The notes: generated by a model not told the origin, from the letters alone. A DNA stretch of 64,000 nt from Maribacter hydrothermalis (GCF_001913155.1 NZ_CP018760.1:3658001-3722000), one strand, 5' to 3'; positions 8,410 to 18,375 are shown, counted from the stretch's first letter. Made by a program: numbers and translations.

Positions 8410-9675
8410 ATGAAAGGTGAGAAACCAGCTTATTTTCCAAAATTGGATGCCGTGAAAAAGGCGGCTAAAATTATTTCGGAAATATCCGAAATAACACCAT
8501 TATCGGAAAGCATAAGACTGTCGAAACAATTTAATTGTAAGGTTAGTTTAAAACGGGAAGATTTACAAAGGGTTCGTTCCTATAAAATACGTGGGGCATT
8601 TAATAAAATAAGCTCGTTGTCTATAGAGGAAAGAGCCAAAGGTGTTATTTGTGCAAGTGCTGGAAACCACGCTCAAGGAGTAGCATTTGCATGTTTTCAT
8701 TTGAAAATAAAAGGTACTATTTATATGCCTTCGGTTACACCAAAGCAAAAAGTTGAGCAAACAAATTTGTTTGGAGGAGAATGGGTGGAGGTTGTTTTGG
8801 AAGGCGATACTTTTGATGATGCATCGCAAGCGGCTAGAATATTCGGGGAGAAAACAGGTAAAATATTTGTACATCCGTTCGATGACCCAAAGATTATAGA
8901 AGGTCAGGCAACTGTTGGTCTTGAGTTAATAGAACAGACTAAAGCACCTATAGATTATCTGTTTGTGTGTATAGGAGGTGGCGGATTGGCATCGGGATTA
9001 ATTAGTGTGTTTAGTGAGCTTTCTCCAAATACAAAAATAATAGGAGTGGAGCCAAAAGGTGCTCCGTCTATGAAAGCTTCTATAGACTCGGGTAAGGTAG
9101 TGGCTCTAGATCAAATCGATAAGTTTATTGATGGTGCTGCGGTAAAAAAAGTAGGCGATTTAACTTATCCCATTTGTAGTTATTATTTAGATAATATGAT
9201 AACTGTTGATGAAGGTAAGGTTTGCCAGACAATTCTAGATTTATATAATAGAGATGCAATTGTTGTAGAGCCTGCGGGTGCTTTAACCATTGCTGCTTTA
9301 GATGAATATAAAAATGAAATTAAAGGCAAAAATGTAGTCTGTATTATTGGTGGTAGTAATAATGATATTACAAGAACAGCAGAAATTAAAGAAAGAGCAT
9401 TGCTTTATGGAAAGTTGAAGCATTATTTTATTATTCGCTTTCCACAACGACCTGGAGCATTAAAAGAATTTGTAGTTGATATTTTAGGTCCTACAGATGA
9501 TATCACACATTTTGAATATTCTAAGAAATCGAGTAGGGAAAATGCACCGGCTGTTGTGGGTATAGAACTTAAAAATCCAGAAGACTTACAATCATTAATA
9601 AATCGTATGAAAACTAACAATTTTTATGGAGATTATATAAATGATAAACCAGATTTGTTTGAATATTTGGTTTAA
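8410..9675 (+). CDS. ilvA: threonine ammonia-lyase (threonine dehydratase, biosynthetic)
   Basis: This 421-residue PLP enzyme deaminates threonine to 2-oxobutanoate, the committed step to isoleucine. The PLP lysine is Lys59 in VRSYKIRGAF, the phosphate-binding glycine loop is CIGGGGLASGL near residue 187, and CASAGNHAQGVA is conserved. The C-terminal region from about residue 335 (HYFIIRFPQRPGALKEF) is a single ACT-like regulatory domain, fitting feedback control by isoleucine. It is the last biosynthetic gene of the ilv cluster. Its presence supports synthesis of isoleucine from threonine rather than by a citramalate route. Confidence 0.94.
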   Translation: MKGEKPAYFPKLDAVKKAAKIISEISEITPLSESIRLSKQFNCKVSLKREDLQRVRSYKIRGAFNKISSLSIEERAKGVICASAGNHAQGVAFACFHLKIKGTIYMPSVTPKQKVEQTNLFGGEWVEVVLEGDTFDDASQAARIFGEKTGKIFVHPFDDPKIIEGQATVGLELIEQTKAPIDYLFVCIGGGGLASGLISVFSELSPNTKIIGVEPKGAPSMKASIDSGKVVALDQIDKFIDGAAVKKVGDLTYPICSYYLDNMITVDEGKVCQTILDLYNRDAIVVEPAGALTIAALDEYKNEIKGKNVVCIIGGSNNDITRTAEIKERALLYGKLKHYFIIRFPQRPGALKEFVVDILGPTDDITHFEYSKKSSRENAPAVVGIELKNPEDLQSLINRMKTNNFYGDYINDKPDLFEYLV

Positions 9676-9766
9676 ACTACTTTTAATAGTAACGATTCAA
9701 TTTCTAGTTATTTATAGAAATCAATCCTAAGTACAATTATCAATCATAGTGTAAAATATAAAAGAA

Positions 9767-11353
9767 ATGAGCGATATTAAAATTCCTGAAGAATTTAAAA
9801 TTACATCAACCATAGACCAAAAACATTATCTGGTCAGTGGAGAATTAAAAGAGTGGAAAGGGGATACTACAGAAGTTTATTCTACCATTTCTTCAACAAA
9901 AGAATATAAGCGAACCCTATTGGGTAGTATCCCAGATTTACAAGAATCGGAGGCTTTAGATGCTTTAAATGGGGCATTAAAAGCTTACGATAAAGGTAAA
10001 GGTGTTTGGCCTACCATGCACGTTAAAGAACGTATTGAGTGTATGGAGGTTTTCGTGAAGAAAATGAAGACCAAAAGAGAAGAAGTGGTTAAGTTATTAA
10101 TGTGGGAAATTGGTAAGTCTTTACCAGATTCTCAAAAAGAATTTGACCGTACAATCGATTATATTGAAGATACCATTGAAGATTACAAGCAATTAGACCG
10201 TAACGCGGCAAAATTTACAAAGAATGATGGTGTTTATGCGCATATTAAAAGAGGACCACTAGGTATTGTTTTATGTTTAGGACCTTATAACTATCCGCTT
10301 AACGAGACTTTTGCATTGTTGATTCCTGCAATTATAATGGGGAATACAACCATATTTAAACCAGCAAAACATGGTGTATTATTAATTACACCGCTATTAG
10401 AAGCTTTTCAAACGAGTTTTCCTAAAGGGGTTGTCAATGTTATTTTTGGAAGAGGAAGAACCGTAGCAGCGCCTATTATGAAAACAGGTAAAATAGATGT
10501 GCTTGCTTTAATTGGTAATAGTAAATCTGCAAATGCGCTACAAGAACAACACCCAAAGAGCAATCGTTTGCGTTTAGTACTTGGTCTAGAAGCAAAAAAT
10601 CCGGCAATTATTCTGCCAGATGCAGATTTAGATTTAACCATAAACGAATGTTTGGCAGGTACGTTATCTTTTAACGGTCAACGTTGTACGGCATTGAAAG
10701 TAGTGTATGTTCACGAAGAAATAAGTGCCGATTTCAACAAGAATTTTGCTAAGAAAGTAGATGAATTAAAATTTGGAAATCCGTGGGAAGATGGTGTGAA
10801 ATTAACTCCGCTACCAGAACCGGATAAGGCCGCTTATATTCAAGGTTTAATTGATGATGCGCTTTCTAAAGGTGCAAAGATTATCAATAAAAAAGGAGGG
10901 AAGCATTTTGATAATTTTATATGGCCTGCAGTTCTATATCCTGTTACAAAAGACATGCGTGTGTACCAAGAAGAACAATTCGGACCCATTATACCCATCG
11001 TACCTTTCACTGATATCGAAGAGCCTTTAGATGATATGGCAGAAAGCAACTATGGCCAGCAAGTAAGTTTGTTTGGTAAAGATGTGTATGCACTTTCTCC
11101 GTTAATAGATACTTTGGTGAACTTAGTATGTCGTGTGAATTTAAATAGTTCTTGCCAAAGAGGACCAGATGTGTATCCGTTTACCGGAAGAAAAGATTCT
11201 GCACAAGCAACCTTAAGTGTTCATGATGCGTTGCGTTCGTTCTCAATTAGAACATTTGTAGCGTTCAAAGACAATGAATTGAATACCGAAATTATTGAGA
11301 ATTTGCTAGAAGCCAAGCTTTCTAATTTTGTGAGTACAGATTATATATTATAA
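9767..11353 (+). CDS. gapN: NADP-dependent (non-phosphorylating) glyceraldehyde-3-phosphate dehydrogenase-like ALDH
   Basis: The protein (528 residues) belongs to the aldehyde dehydrogenase superfamily. The catalytic cysteine is in [10 protein letters not shown] near residue 307 and the general-base region is [12 protein letters not shown] near 272. [18 protein letters not shown] and [10 protein letters not shown] match the GapN branch, which oxidises glyceraldehyde-3-phosphate to 3-phosphoglycerate while making NADPH. The substrate is inferred from family resemblance; other aldehydes are possible. It follows ilvA by 91 bases on the same strand and precedes a bidirectional terminator, so it may belong to the ilv transcript, where NADPH supply for IlvC would make sense. 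Confidence 0.75.
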   Translation: MSDIKIPEEFKITSTIDQKHYLVSGELKEWKGDTTEVYSTISSTKEYKRTLLGSIPDLQESEALDALNGALKAYDKGKGVWPTMHVKERIECMEVFVKKMKTKREEVVKLLMWEIGKSLPDSQKEFDRTIDYIEDTIEDYKQLDRNAAKFTKNDGVYAHIKRGPLGIVLCLGPYNYPLNETFALLIPAIIMGNTTIFKPAKHGVLLITPLLEAFQTSFPKGVVNVIFGRGRTVAAPIMKTGKIDVLALIGNSKSANALQEQHPKSNRLRLVLGLEAKNPAIILPDADLDLTINECLAGTLSFNGQRCTALKVVYVHEEISADFNKNFAKKVDELKFGNPWEDGVKLTPLPEPDKAAYIQGLIDDALSKGAKIINKKGGKHFDNFIWPAVLYPVTKDMRVYQEEQFGPIIPIVPFTDIEEPLDDMAESNYGQQVSLFGKDVYALSPLIDTLVNLVCRVNLNSSCQRGPDVYPFTGRKDSAQATLSVHDALRSFSIRTFVAFKDNELNTEIIENLLEAKLSNFVSTDYIL

Positions 11354-11373
11354 TAGTCCATAGTCAAGACTTT

Positions 11374-11412
11374 AAAAAACCTCTCCTATTAATTAGGGGA
11401 GGTTTCTTTTTT
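11374..11412. terminator. bidirectional rho-independent terminator between gapN and the secreted repeat protein
   Basis: AAACCTCTCCTA (11377-11388) pairs with TAGGGGAGGTTT (11394-11405) around TTAAT, with A runs before and T runs after, so it can act on both strands. It overlaps the last codons of the minus-strand gene ending at 11389, so the hairpin also encodes that protein's C-terminus (ETSPN). Confidence 0.85.
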
Positions 11413-12027
11413 ACAGTTGCTACTGATCTCATTTGCTCTTTCTAAACCTGAGTAAGGGTAGTAGGGTATGGTTTGTTCTTCTTCTTTAAATAATACAATT
11501 GCACGTTCCACATCTTCGCAATAGGGTGCTGTAGATTTACCAAAGAATTTTGCAGTTCCCATATCCCATTCCGTTTTTCCTAATAATACTCTGGGGTTAT
11601 TAGGTGCAATAGCTTGTGCTTTTTGATAGATAGCCACGTTTTCACCCGATAAGGTCATTCCGTATTTTGCACCGTCAAAAGCAATGTATGCCGTATTTAA
11701 AAGGGCGTACGAAATCATTATTTCAGGGTTGTTTTTTGATTTTGCTGAGGCGTTATCTAAAAACTCTTTTGCTCTGGTTAATTTGGTGTTTAACAAAGCT
11801 TCATCTTTTAATCCAAAACTGCTTATTATTTCTAATAGTCCTGCATAATATGATGGTAACCAATTATCGGTTTCTGCAGATGCTATTCTTTCAAATAGTT
11901 GCACGGCTTCTGTATTCTTTTGTTGCTCCCATAAGGCAAAAGCTTCGTTCATTCCTTTTTCATAAGGCGTTTGTGCACTTAAGCTAAATGTGAAAATTAA
12001 TGTGGCAATTAATAGTACTGATTTCAT
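11389..12027 (-). CDS. secreted tetratricopeptide-like protein
   Basis: The 212-residue protein has an N-terminal signal peptide (hydrophobic stretch to about residue 18, ending SAQ). It is followed by helical repeats with TPR-like spacing (AFALWEQQKNTEAVQLFERI, YQKAQAIAPNNPRVLLGK). It probably resides in the periplasm or on the outer-membrane inner face; no enzymatic motif is seen. It lies 110 bases downstream of a TonB-dependent receptor on the same strand, so the two may form a receptor/accessory pair. Function is not known. Confidence 0.72.
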   Translation of the reverse strand: MKSVLLIATLIFTFSLSAQTPYEKGMNEAFALWEQQKNTEAVQLFERIASAETDNWLPSYYAGLLEIISSFGLKDEALLNTKLTRAKEFLDNASAKSKNNPEIMISYALLNTAYIAFDGAKYGMTLSGENVAIYQKAQAIAPNNPRVLLGKTEWDMGTAKFFGKSTAPYCEDVERAIVLFKEEEQTIPYYPYSGLERANEISSNCKKETSPN

Positions 12028-12137
12028 GATGTTTTGTTTTTTGATGTTATTTATTGTTGTTCAAATATCTTTCTATTCCATTGTTTTTGATAAAATAGAT
12101 GACCCAGTTGTAGGTTCTTTGTAGTGAACTGTAATTT

Positions 12138-14291
12138 CTATAGGTTATCTAACTGATTGTCATCTTTGTTGTCACTAATTGTCCAGAAGAAACCAATGAA
12201 AAAGAAGCGGTCTGCAGCTGGTGTAATTGTTCTTCTATCAAACACTCCATCCATATTGGTTTGGTTAGCGTATTGATATCCGTTCACATTTTTGGTTCCT
12301 AATACGTTACTCACAGATAGATATAATATTTTCTGCGGACTTATTAAATAAGCGTAATTGGCATTTAACGAATTGAAGCTTTTGGCCTGTTCCGTTAAGA
12401 AACCTCCTTTATTTGGGTCGGTATAGCTGCGACCGGAAGCATAATTGTAGCTGAGACCAATCTGACTTTTCCAATCTTCTATCCAACGCTTTACAACTAA
12501 AGATGCATTGTGTTTAGATGCAAAATCAGGAGTAGCATTAGTTGGATAGTTTTGATAATCCCGTTCAGTATCTAAGTAAGAGTACGACATCCAATACTCT
12601 GTGTTATTAATTGTTTTATTATCTCGCCAGAATATATCCAAACCTTTAGCAAATCCACTTCCATTACTGGTATAGGTAGAAGTAGGTAGGGCAAAGGGAG
12701 TGTTAAACTTTACCAAATTACCGTAATCTTTGAAGTATGCTTCGGCCCTGAATATTTGTTTGTTTTTTACATATTGATAGTTGGCAATATAATGCGTAGT
12801 ATTCTCGGCAGTAAAATCTGTATTATATTTCAAGTAATCGTTCTTAGGGTTTTGAAAGAACTCCCCGTATGCCAATGAGAATTGCGAATTTGGACCAGCT
12901 TTATATGCCAGAGATAATCTTGGTGAGATATTAAATTCTTGTAGTAGTTCAGCGTATTCTCCTCTTAGCCCAATCTTTGTGGCAAATTTTTTGGAGAAGA
13001 ATATATCTGTTTCTACGAAGCTGCTAAAAATATTATTATCGAATTCATAATCATTTTCAAAGTTTGTATCTCGGTAGTCTTCTGTAAAGTTGGTTGCGAA
13101 ATATTCTACGCCAAAGTTGAGTTTATAGCGACTAGAAAAGAACTTTTTAAACGCAATTTTTAGATGTGCCGAGTTTTCAATATCTGTAATATCAGCATCA
13201 TTATATTTTATTTCAGAGCGGTCATTAGCGAAACTTACACCTGTAGAAACGCTCCAGTCTTTTTCTAAGAAATCTTGATAAGATGTGTTGATGTATAGAT
13301 TTTTATTTTTAAGTCCGAATCGTATACCATCTGCTTCATTAATATCTTCTTGTGTTAAGTCAAAATTTACAGAACTATAGGCGCCATAAACCTTTAGTAA
13401 TCCGTCGTTATTAAATTTATATCGATACACGGCTTCACCACCTACAGATTCAATAGGCTTGTGCCATTCATTATTATCAGGATACAATTTTTGATACGGT
13501 GCTAAATTTATATAAGATGTGTTTAAACTCAGAGAACTCTTCTTCCATTTTTGGGTATTCCCAAGTCCTAGTCCGACAGTCATAATAGAAATTTCAGTTT
13601 TTTCTTCTTGTGGTTCGCTAATGCTATTTAAAAGTAGAACACTTGATAATGCTTGTCCGTATTCCGCTGAGTAACCACCGGTTGAAAAAGTGATCCCTTT
13701 AAATAAGAAGGGTGACAATCTACCTCTAGACGGAATGTTATTTGCAGAAGGGGAGTAGGGCGTAAATACGCGCATACCATCTACAAATATTTGGGTCTCT
13801 TCTGCATCGCCACCTCTAACGAATAATCTGCCATCTTCGGCAACATTAGATGTACCGGGTAATGTTTGTAATGCTCCCACGAAATCGCCAAGGGCTCCTG
13901 CTGTGGTTACAATATCTAAGGGTTTTAATGCGGTAACTTTTGCATTGTCGCCAGCATTGAAAGTTCCGGCATTTACAGTTACGGCATCCAAGGTATTTAC
14001 ATCATCTTTTAGTTTTATTGTAACATTATTAAAACTTGTGATGTCGGCTAATTTTGAAAATGACTCAAAGGAAATAGATGATGCAATCAAAGTTTGTACA
14101 CCGGTTGCAGTTGTTTCAAATGTAAATGTGCCATCCTCGTGGGTTGCAGTACCATCATAAGTGCCCTGCAAATAAACATTTGCACCCATAATGGGTATTC
14201 CTTGTTGGTCAATTACTTTACCTGATATTGTTGATTGGGCAAATAAATTATAACTGAAAAGTGTAAGTAATAAGAATAATAGCGTCTTCAT
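12138..14291 (-). CDS. TonB-dependent receptor with carboxypeptidase-like regulatory domain
   Basis: The 717-residue outer-membrane receptor has a signal peptide (residues 1-18) and a CarboxypepD_reg-like beta-sandwich at about 20-105 (ISGKVIDQQGIPIMGANVYLQGT). A plug domain follows at about 110-225 (GALQTLPGTSN, RLFVRGGDAEETQIFVDGMR, GGYSAEYGQALSSVL). The rest is a beta-barrel with alternating aromatic strands, ending near RFFFIGFFWTI. Such proteins import siderophores, vitamins, peptides or glycans using TonB energy. No SusD partner is adjacent, and the substrate cannot be deduced. The secreted TPR-like protein downstream is its likely operon partner. Confidence 0.9.
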   Translation of the reverse strand: MKTLLFLLLTLFSYNLFAQSTISGKVIDQQGIPIMGANVYLQGTYDGTATHEDGTFTFETTATGVQTLIASSISFESFSKLADITSFNNVTIKLKDDVNTLDAVTVNAGTFNAGDNAKVTALKPLDIVTTAGALGDFVGALQTLPGTSNVAEDGRLFVRGGDAEETQIFVDGMRVFTPYSPSANNIPSRGRLSPFLFKGITFSTGGYSAEYGQALSSVLLLNSISEPQEEKTEISIMTVGLGLGNTQKWKKSSLSLNTSYINLAPYQKLYPDNNEWHKPIESVGGEAVYRYKFNNDGLLKVYGAYSSVNFDLTQEDINEADGIRFGLKNKNLYINTSYQDFLEKDWSVSTGVSFANDRSEIKYNDADITDIENSAHLKIAFKKFFSSRYKLNFGVEYFATNFTEDYRDTNFENDYEFDNNIFSSFVETDIFFSKKFATKIGLRGEYAELLQEFNISPRLSLAYKAGPNSQFSLAYGEFFQNPKNDYLKYNTDFTAENTTHYIANYQYVKNKQIFRAEAYFKDYGNLVKFNTPFALPTSTYTSNGSGFAKGLDIFWRDNKTINNTEYWMSYSYLDTERDYQNYPTNATPDFASKHNASLVVKRWIEDWKSQIGLSYNYASGRSYTDPNKGGFLTEQAKSFNSLNANYAYLISPQKILYLSVSNVLGTKNVNGYQYANQTNMDGVFDRRTITPAADRFFFIGFFWTISDNKDDNQLDNL

Positions 14292-14477
14292 TGTTGATTT
14301 TATTTTTGATTGATATCACAAATATGAATCGTAATTGAAGGTTTAAATAAAAAGGGTTTCTCAATTGTAGAATTGTTAAACTGAATTGTAGAAATTATCT
14401 AATTAATGATTTTTGGAATGGTTAATTAATTACAGAAATATGGTAATTATTATGAGTTAAGACTGACATATTGGTTC

Positions 14478-14485
14478 TAACTTTG
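14478..14485 (+). promoter_or_regulatory. candidate -7 promoter element for the MFS transporter
   Basis: TAACTTTG perfectly matches TAnnTTTG, 60 bases before the MFS start codon at 14546. No clear TTTG lies 17-23 bases upstream. Transcription would start near 14492. Confidence 0.45.
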
Positions 14486-14545
14486 CCTTTGTAATACTGA
14501 GAGTTAAAAAGAAGAATGAAGAAGTAGAACTTAAAGTTATGATTT

Positions 14546-15745
14546 ATGGAAACTATAAAATCAAATAAGAAAGCATTATTTGCTTTAGCCATCGGTGGTT
14601 TTGGAATTGGACTTACCGAGTTTGTAATCATGGGAATTTTGACCGAGGTGTCAGGTTCTTTAGGAATAACAATTCCACAAGCTGGTCATTTTATTGCAGC
14701 TTATGCATTGGGTGTTGTAGTAGGCGCGCCATTGTTAACAGGTTTAGGTTCTAAGCTTACTCCTAAGAAAATGCTATTTCTTTTAATGGTATGGTTTACG
14801 GTATTCAATACCTTATCCGGACTAGCAACCGGTTATACCAGTTTGCTATTTATGAGATTTTTATCTGGTATTCCACATGGTGCTTTTTTTGGTATTGGTG
14901 CTGTTGTGGCTACAAAATTGGCTAAAAAGGGAAAAGCTGCTCAAGCTATATCAATAATGTTTTCTGGTCTTACCGTTGCCAATGTAATTGGAGTGCCAAT
15001 AGGTACTTATTTAGGGCAACAGTTTAGCTGGAGTGTTTCTTTTTACCTAGTAGGCTTTGTTGGTCTATTGGCTTTGGGAAGCATTTACCTGTGGATGCCA
15101 AAAATTGAAGTAGAACAGAGCGAAGAGAAAGTTAGTGTTTCTAAAGGATTAAAGAATACAGAGCTTTGGGCCTTAATTGCGCTGACTACAATCGGTACTG
15201 GGGGATTCTTTGCATGGTACAGTTATGTGGCTCCACTAATTACTGATGTGGCAGGGTTGCCAAACCATTTTGTTGGCTATGCAATGATGTTGGCAGGTTT
15301 AGGGATGGTTGTTGGAAACTTTTTAGGAGCTAAGATGGCAGAGTTATTTTCTCCTTTAAGAGCTGTAATTGTAAGTTTATCGGTTATGTGTGGTATTCTC
15401 ATATTAAATATGTTTATCGCCACTAATCCGTATTTATTAATGATATTGACCTTTGTCATAGGAGCTATATCCTTTACCGTTGCAACCCCGATTCAAATGG
15501 CGATAATTAATACATCTAAAGGTTCAGAGATGTTAGGGTCGTCTATGAACCAAAGTGCATTTAATATGGGCAATGCTTCTGGTGCTTATTTAGCCGGATT
15601 GCCAATTGCATTTGGGTATGGTATAATTTACTCTAGTTTAGTTGGCGCTTTGTTAGCTTTTTCAGGTGTTGTCATTGCCGTGGCCATATTAGTTGTTCGG
15701 AAAAGAAAGGAAATTAAATATCGAAAAATGGCGATGAGCTGTTAA
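14546..15745 (+). CDS. MFS transporter, AraJ-like drug/sugar efflux family
   Basis: The 399-residue inner-membrane protein has about 12 hydrophobic segments. It contains the signature of the DHA1/AraJ subgroup in the first helix pair (FGIGLTEFVIMGIL, then GHFIAAYALGVVVGAPLLT). A basic loop after helix 2 (GSKLTPKKM) corresponds to MFS motif A, and RFLSGIPHGAFFGIGAV is typical of the group. Members export sugars, sugar analogues or antibiotics; the substrate is unknown here. It is transcribed divergently from the TonB receptor and is followed by its own strong terminator at 15768-15801. Confidence 0.88.
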   Translation: METIKSNKKALFALAIGGFGIGLTEFVIMGILTEVSGSLGITIPQAGHFIAAYALGVVVGAPLLTGLGSKLTPKKMLFLLMVWFTVFNTLSGLATGYTSLLFMRFLSGIPHGAFFGIGAVVATKLAKKGKAAQAISIMFSGLTVANVIGVPIGTYLGQQFSWSVSFYLVGFVGLLALGSIYLWMPKIEVEQSEEKVSVSKGLKNTELWALIALTTIGTGGFFAWYSYVAPLITDVAGLPNHFVGYAMMLAGLGMVVGNFLGAKMAELFSPLRAVIVSLSVMCGILILNMFIATNPYLLMILTFVIGAISFTVATPIQMAIINTSKGSEMLGSSMNQSAFNMGNASGAYLAGLPIAFGYGIIYSSLVGALLAFSGVVIAVAILVVRKRKEIKYRKMAMSC

Positions 15746-15767
15746 GATTTATATCCAAATTATATGT

Positions 15768-15801
15768 AAAAAAGGAAGTTGGATGACAAGTTCCTTTTTT
15801 T
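15768..15801 (+). terminator. rho-independent terminator after the MFS gene
   Basis: Six A and GGAAGTTG (15768-15781) pair with CAAGTTCC and a T run (15787-15801), with one internal mismatch, leaving a five-base loop. The hairpin covers the TTG at 15779, which makes that codon an unlikely start for the following hydrolase. Confidence 0.8.
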
Positions 15802-15949
15802 GTCCCAAATTTGGGGTAGAAACTTTATATCATTTTTTCTTTCTTGTCTTATAATCAGTTTGTTTGATGTTAAATTTTGCATTTTATGTAGTTCATCGGT
15901 AATTTTATTCATTTTATCACGTTGTAAGAAAACCAAAACCTACAATGTT

Positions 15950-17218
15950 GTGTCACGTACCAAACTATTTTTTGGAGCCATAATAATGGTTCTTTTACTT
16001 TTTGTTCTTACAGCTTCTTCATTTAAGCCAGAACATTCTAAAGCAATCATTTCTGATTCTAACCCTGTTAAAACTCTAGCAGAGAAAAGGGAGATTAAAC
16101 TTTATAACATTCGTCAAAAAGCCTTGAAAGATGCCTTGACCGATTATTTCAATAAGGCCATTACTTCAGGTGATATCGTTGGGGCAGGGGTAAGTATTGT
16201 AAGCGGTGATTCTGTGATTCTTTCCGATGGATATGGTAAAAGAAGTTATAACGGCAGTGAAATGGTGGATGGAGAAACCTTATTTAGATTAGGGTCAATA
16301 TCAAAAGGATTTACTGGTGTTTTGGCTGCCAACTTAGAGCGTGAAGGAAAATTAAGGTTAAAGGATAAAGTGGCGGATTATTTGCCGAATTTTCATTTTG
16401 GGAATCAACAGAACACACAAAAAATTGAAGTTGCACACTTGCTTTCTCACACAACTGGAACTCCTTATCATAGTTATACGGATTTAGTGGAGGCTGGTTA
16501 TTCCATGTCAATTATAAGTGAAAAATTCGATAAAATAAGTCCAATAGCTGTACCTGGTGCTCAATATAGCTATCAGAATGCAATGTTTTCAGTTTCACAA
16601 GAAGTAATGTTCAAAGCAACAGGAAAGGACATTCAAACTTTATTAACGGATAAATTTTTTACTCCATTAGGAATGAATTCTGTTTCTATGGATCATCAAA
16701 CTTTAATTAATACGGAGAATATTGCATTGCCTCATATAAGAAGAGGAAATAGTTGGAGGACCATATTACCAAGAGACAACTATTATAATGCTATTGCTGC
16801 TGGTGGAATAAATGCTAATTCTAAGGATATGGCAAAATGGATGCGGTTTTTATTAGGCCATAATCCAGAGGTAATGTCTAAAGATGCAATGGCACAAGTT
16901 TTTAAGCCTTTTGTTGAATTGAAGGGACATCGTAAGTATTATCAAAAATGGAAAGGACATTTGACTTCTGGTTACGGATTGGGGTGGAGAATACATACTT
17001 TAAAAGAGAATGAGAATGCACCAGAGGAAACTATTTGGCACCATGGCGGTAGTGTAAATAACTATAGAAATGAGATAGCCCTTTTTCCTGATTCTGATTT
17101 GGGTATCTGCGTATTGATCAACGGGCCGTCTGAATTGGTAAAAACAGTGATCCCAGATTTACGTGCAATTGTAAAGAGTATTTACGAACAAGAAATTAAA
17201 ATAGCTACGAGTATATAA
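15950..17218 (+). CDS. serine hydrolase of the beta-lactamase / penicillin-binding fold
   Basis: The frame is open from a TTG at 15779, but that codon sits in the preceding terminator. I prefer the GTG at 15950, which gives a clean signal peptide or anchor (MSRTKLFFGAIIMVLLLFVL) and a protein of 422 residues; ATG 15986 is the alternative. The PF00144 catalytic motifs are present: SxxK in LGSISKGFTG, Y-Q-N in YSYQNAMFS, and HHGG near the C-terminus (IWHHGGSVNNY). Such enzymes are periplasmic esterases, D-aminopeptidases or DD-peptidases; true antibiotic hydrolysis is not implied. It ends before a bidirectional terminator shared with leuB. Confidence 0.82.
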   Translation: MSRTKLFFGAIIMVLLLFVLTASSFKPEHSKAIISDSNPVKTLAEKREIKLYNIRQKALKDALTDYFNKAITSGDIVGAGVSIVSGDSVILSDGYGKRSYNGSEMVDGETLFRLGSISKGFTGVLAANLEREGKLRLKDKVADYLPNFHFGNQQNTQKIEVAHLLSHTTGTPYHSYTDLVEAGYSMSIISEKFDKISPIAVPGAQYSYQNAMFSVSQEVMFKATGKDIQTLLTDKFFTPLGMNSVSMDHQTLINTENIALPHIRRGNSWRTILPRDNYYNAIAAGGINANSKDMAKWMRFLLGHNPEVMSKDAMAQVFKPFVELKGHRKYYQKWKGHLTSGYGLGWRIHTLKENENAPEETIWHHGGSVNNYRNEIALFPDSDLGICVLINGPSELVKTVIPDLRAIVKSIYEQEIKIATSI

Positions 17219-17240
17219 TTATAGAGCACCTCAGATATAA

Positions 17241-17280
17241 AAAATCCCTTTAATCATAGATTAAAGGGATTTTCATTTTT
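17241..17280. terminator. bidirectional terminator between the serine hydrolase and leuB
   Basis: AAAATCCCTTTAATC (17241-17255) pairs perfectly with GATTAAAGGGATTTT (17259-17273) around a three-base loop. A and T runs on both sides suit both converging transcripts. Confidence 0.88.
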
Positions 17281-17291
17281 AAGTGTATTTC

Positions 17292-18347
17292 CTAAATGTT
17301 GCTAGCCAACCAATCACCAACTTCACTTGTCTTATAACTTTTACCACCTTCGGCAAGATCTTCGGTAACATAACCTTCTGCTAAAGATTTGTTTACTACA
17401 CGTCTAATTTCCTCAGCTTCATTTGTCATGTTCATGTCTTCAAAAAGCATTGCTGCAGAAAGTACAGTAGCTAAGGGATTAGCGATGTCTTTACCAGCTG
17501 CTTGTGGGTATGATCCGTGAATTGGTTCGTATAAAGATACTTTACTGCCTACAGAAGATGAAGGCATTAAGCCCATAGAACCTGCAATAACAGAGGCTTC
17601 ATCTGTTAAAATATCACCAAATAAGTTTGCTGTAATAATTACATCATACCCTTTTGGCCATTGAATTAAGCGCATAGCAACTGCATCAATAAACTCGTAA
17701 GAAACTTCTACTTCTGGATACTGTTTTTCCATAGCTTGTACGGTTTCTCTCCAAAGTCTAGATGATTCTAAAACGTTTGCTTTATCAACGCAACATAATT
17801 TCTTAGAACGCTTCATAGCGAATTCAAAGCCCTTTTTTGCCAAACGTTCAATTTCGAAACGTTGGTAGGTCATGGTGTCAAAAGCGGTATTACCGTCATC
17901 TTTTCTACCACGCTCTCCAAAATAGATGCCACCCGTTAATTCTCTTAAGATGATTAAATCTGTACCTTCAATACGATCTCTTTTTAAAGGAGATTTATCT
18001 ATAAGTGAAGGGAAGGTAAATGTAGGACGTACGTTAGCGAACAGACCTAATTTCTGTCTCATTTTTAATAATCCTTGCTCAGGACGAACTTTTGCCGAAG
18101 GATCATTGTCAAATCGTGGGTGACCAATTGCACCAAATAAAACTGCATCCGCATTGGCACAAATTTCGTGTGTTTCATCTGGGTAGGGCTCACCAACAGC
18201 ATCAATAGCTGCAGCACCTGTAAGTGCAGGTTTCCAACTGATATTATGGTCATATTTTTTTGCAATGGCATCACAAACTTTCACAGCTTGATCAATTACT
18301 TCGGGTCCGATACCATCACCGGCTAATAAGGCAATATTTAATTTCAT
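17292..18347 (-). CDS. leuB: 3-isopropylmalate dehydrogenase
   Basis: The 351-residue enzyme oxidises and decarboxylates 3-isopropylmalate with NAD to 2-oxoisocaproate, the third step of leucine synthesis. Family marks include LLAGDGIGPEV at the N-terminus, RPEQGLLKMRQKLGLFANVRP, the RELTGGIYFG loop, DAVAMRLIQWP and NLFGDILTDEASVIAGSMGL (metal-binding Asp residues), and EPIHGSYPQAAGKDIANPLAT, which supports NAD use. Length is normal. It is the last gene of the leuCDAB order, 168 bases after leuA, a spacer that contains dispersed-repeat-like sequence. Confidence 0.96.
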   Translation of the reverse strand: MKLNIALLAGDGIGPEVIDQAVKVCDAIAKKYDHNISWKPALTGAAAIDAVGEPYPDETHEICANADAVLFGAIGHPRFDNDPSAKVRPEQGLLKMRQKLGLFANVRPTFTFPSLIDKSPLKRDRIEGTDLIILRELTGGIYFGERGRKDDGNTAFDTMTYQRFEIERLAKKGFEFAMKRSKKLCCVDKANVLESSRLWRETVQAMEKQYPEVEVSYEFIDAVAMRLIQWPKGYDVIITANLFGDILTDEASVIAGSMGLMPSSSVGSKVSLYEPIHGSYPQAAGKDIANPLATVLSAAMLFEDMNMTNEAEEIRRVVNKSLAEGYVTEDLAEGGKSYKTSEVGDWLASNI

Positions 18348-18375
18348 TTGATGTGTTTGTATGTTGCTCGTATCT

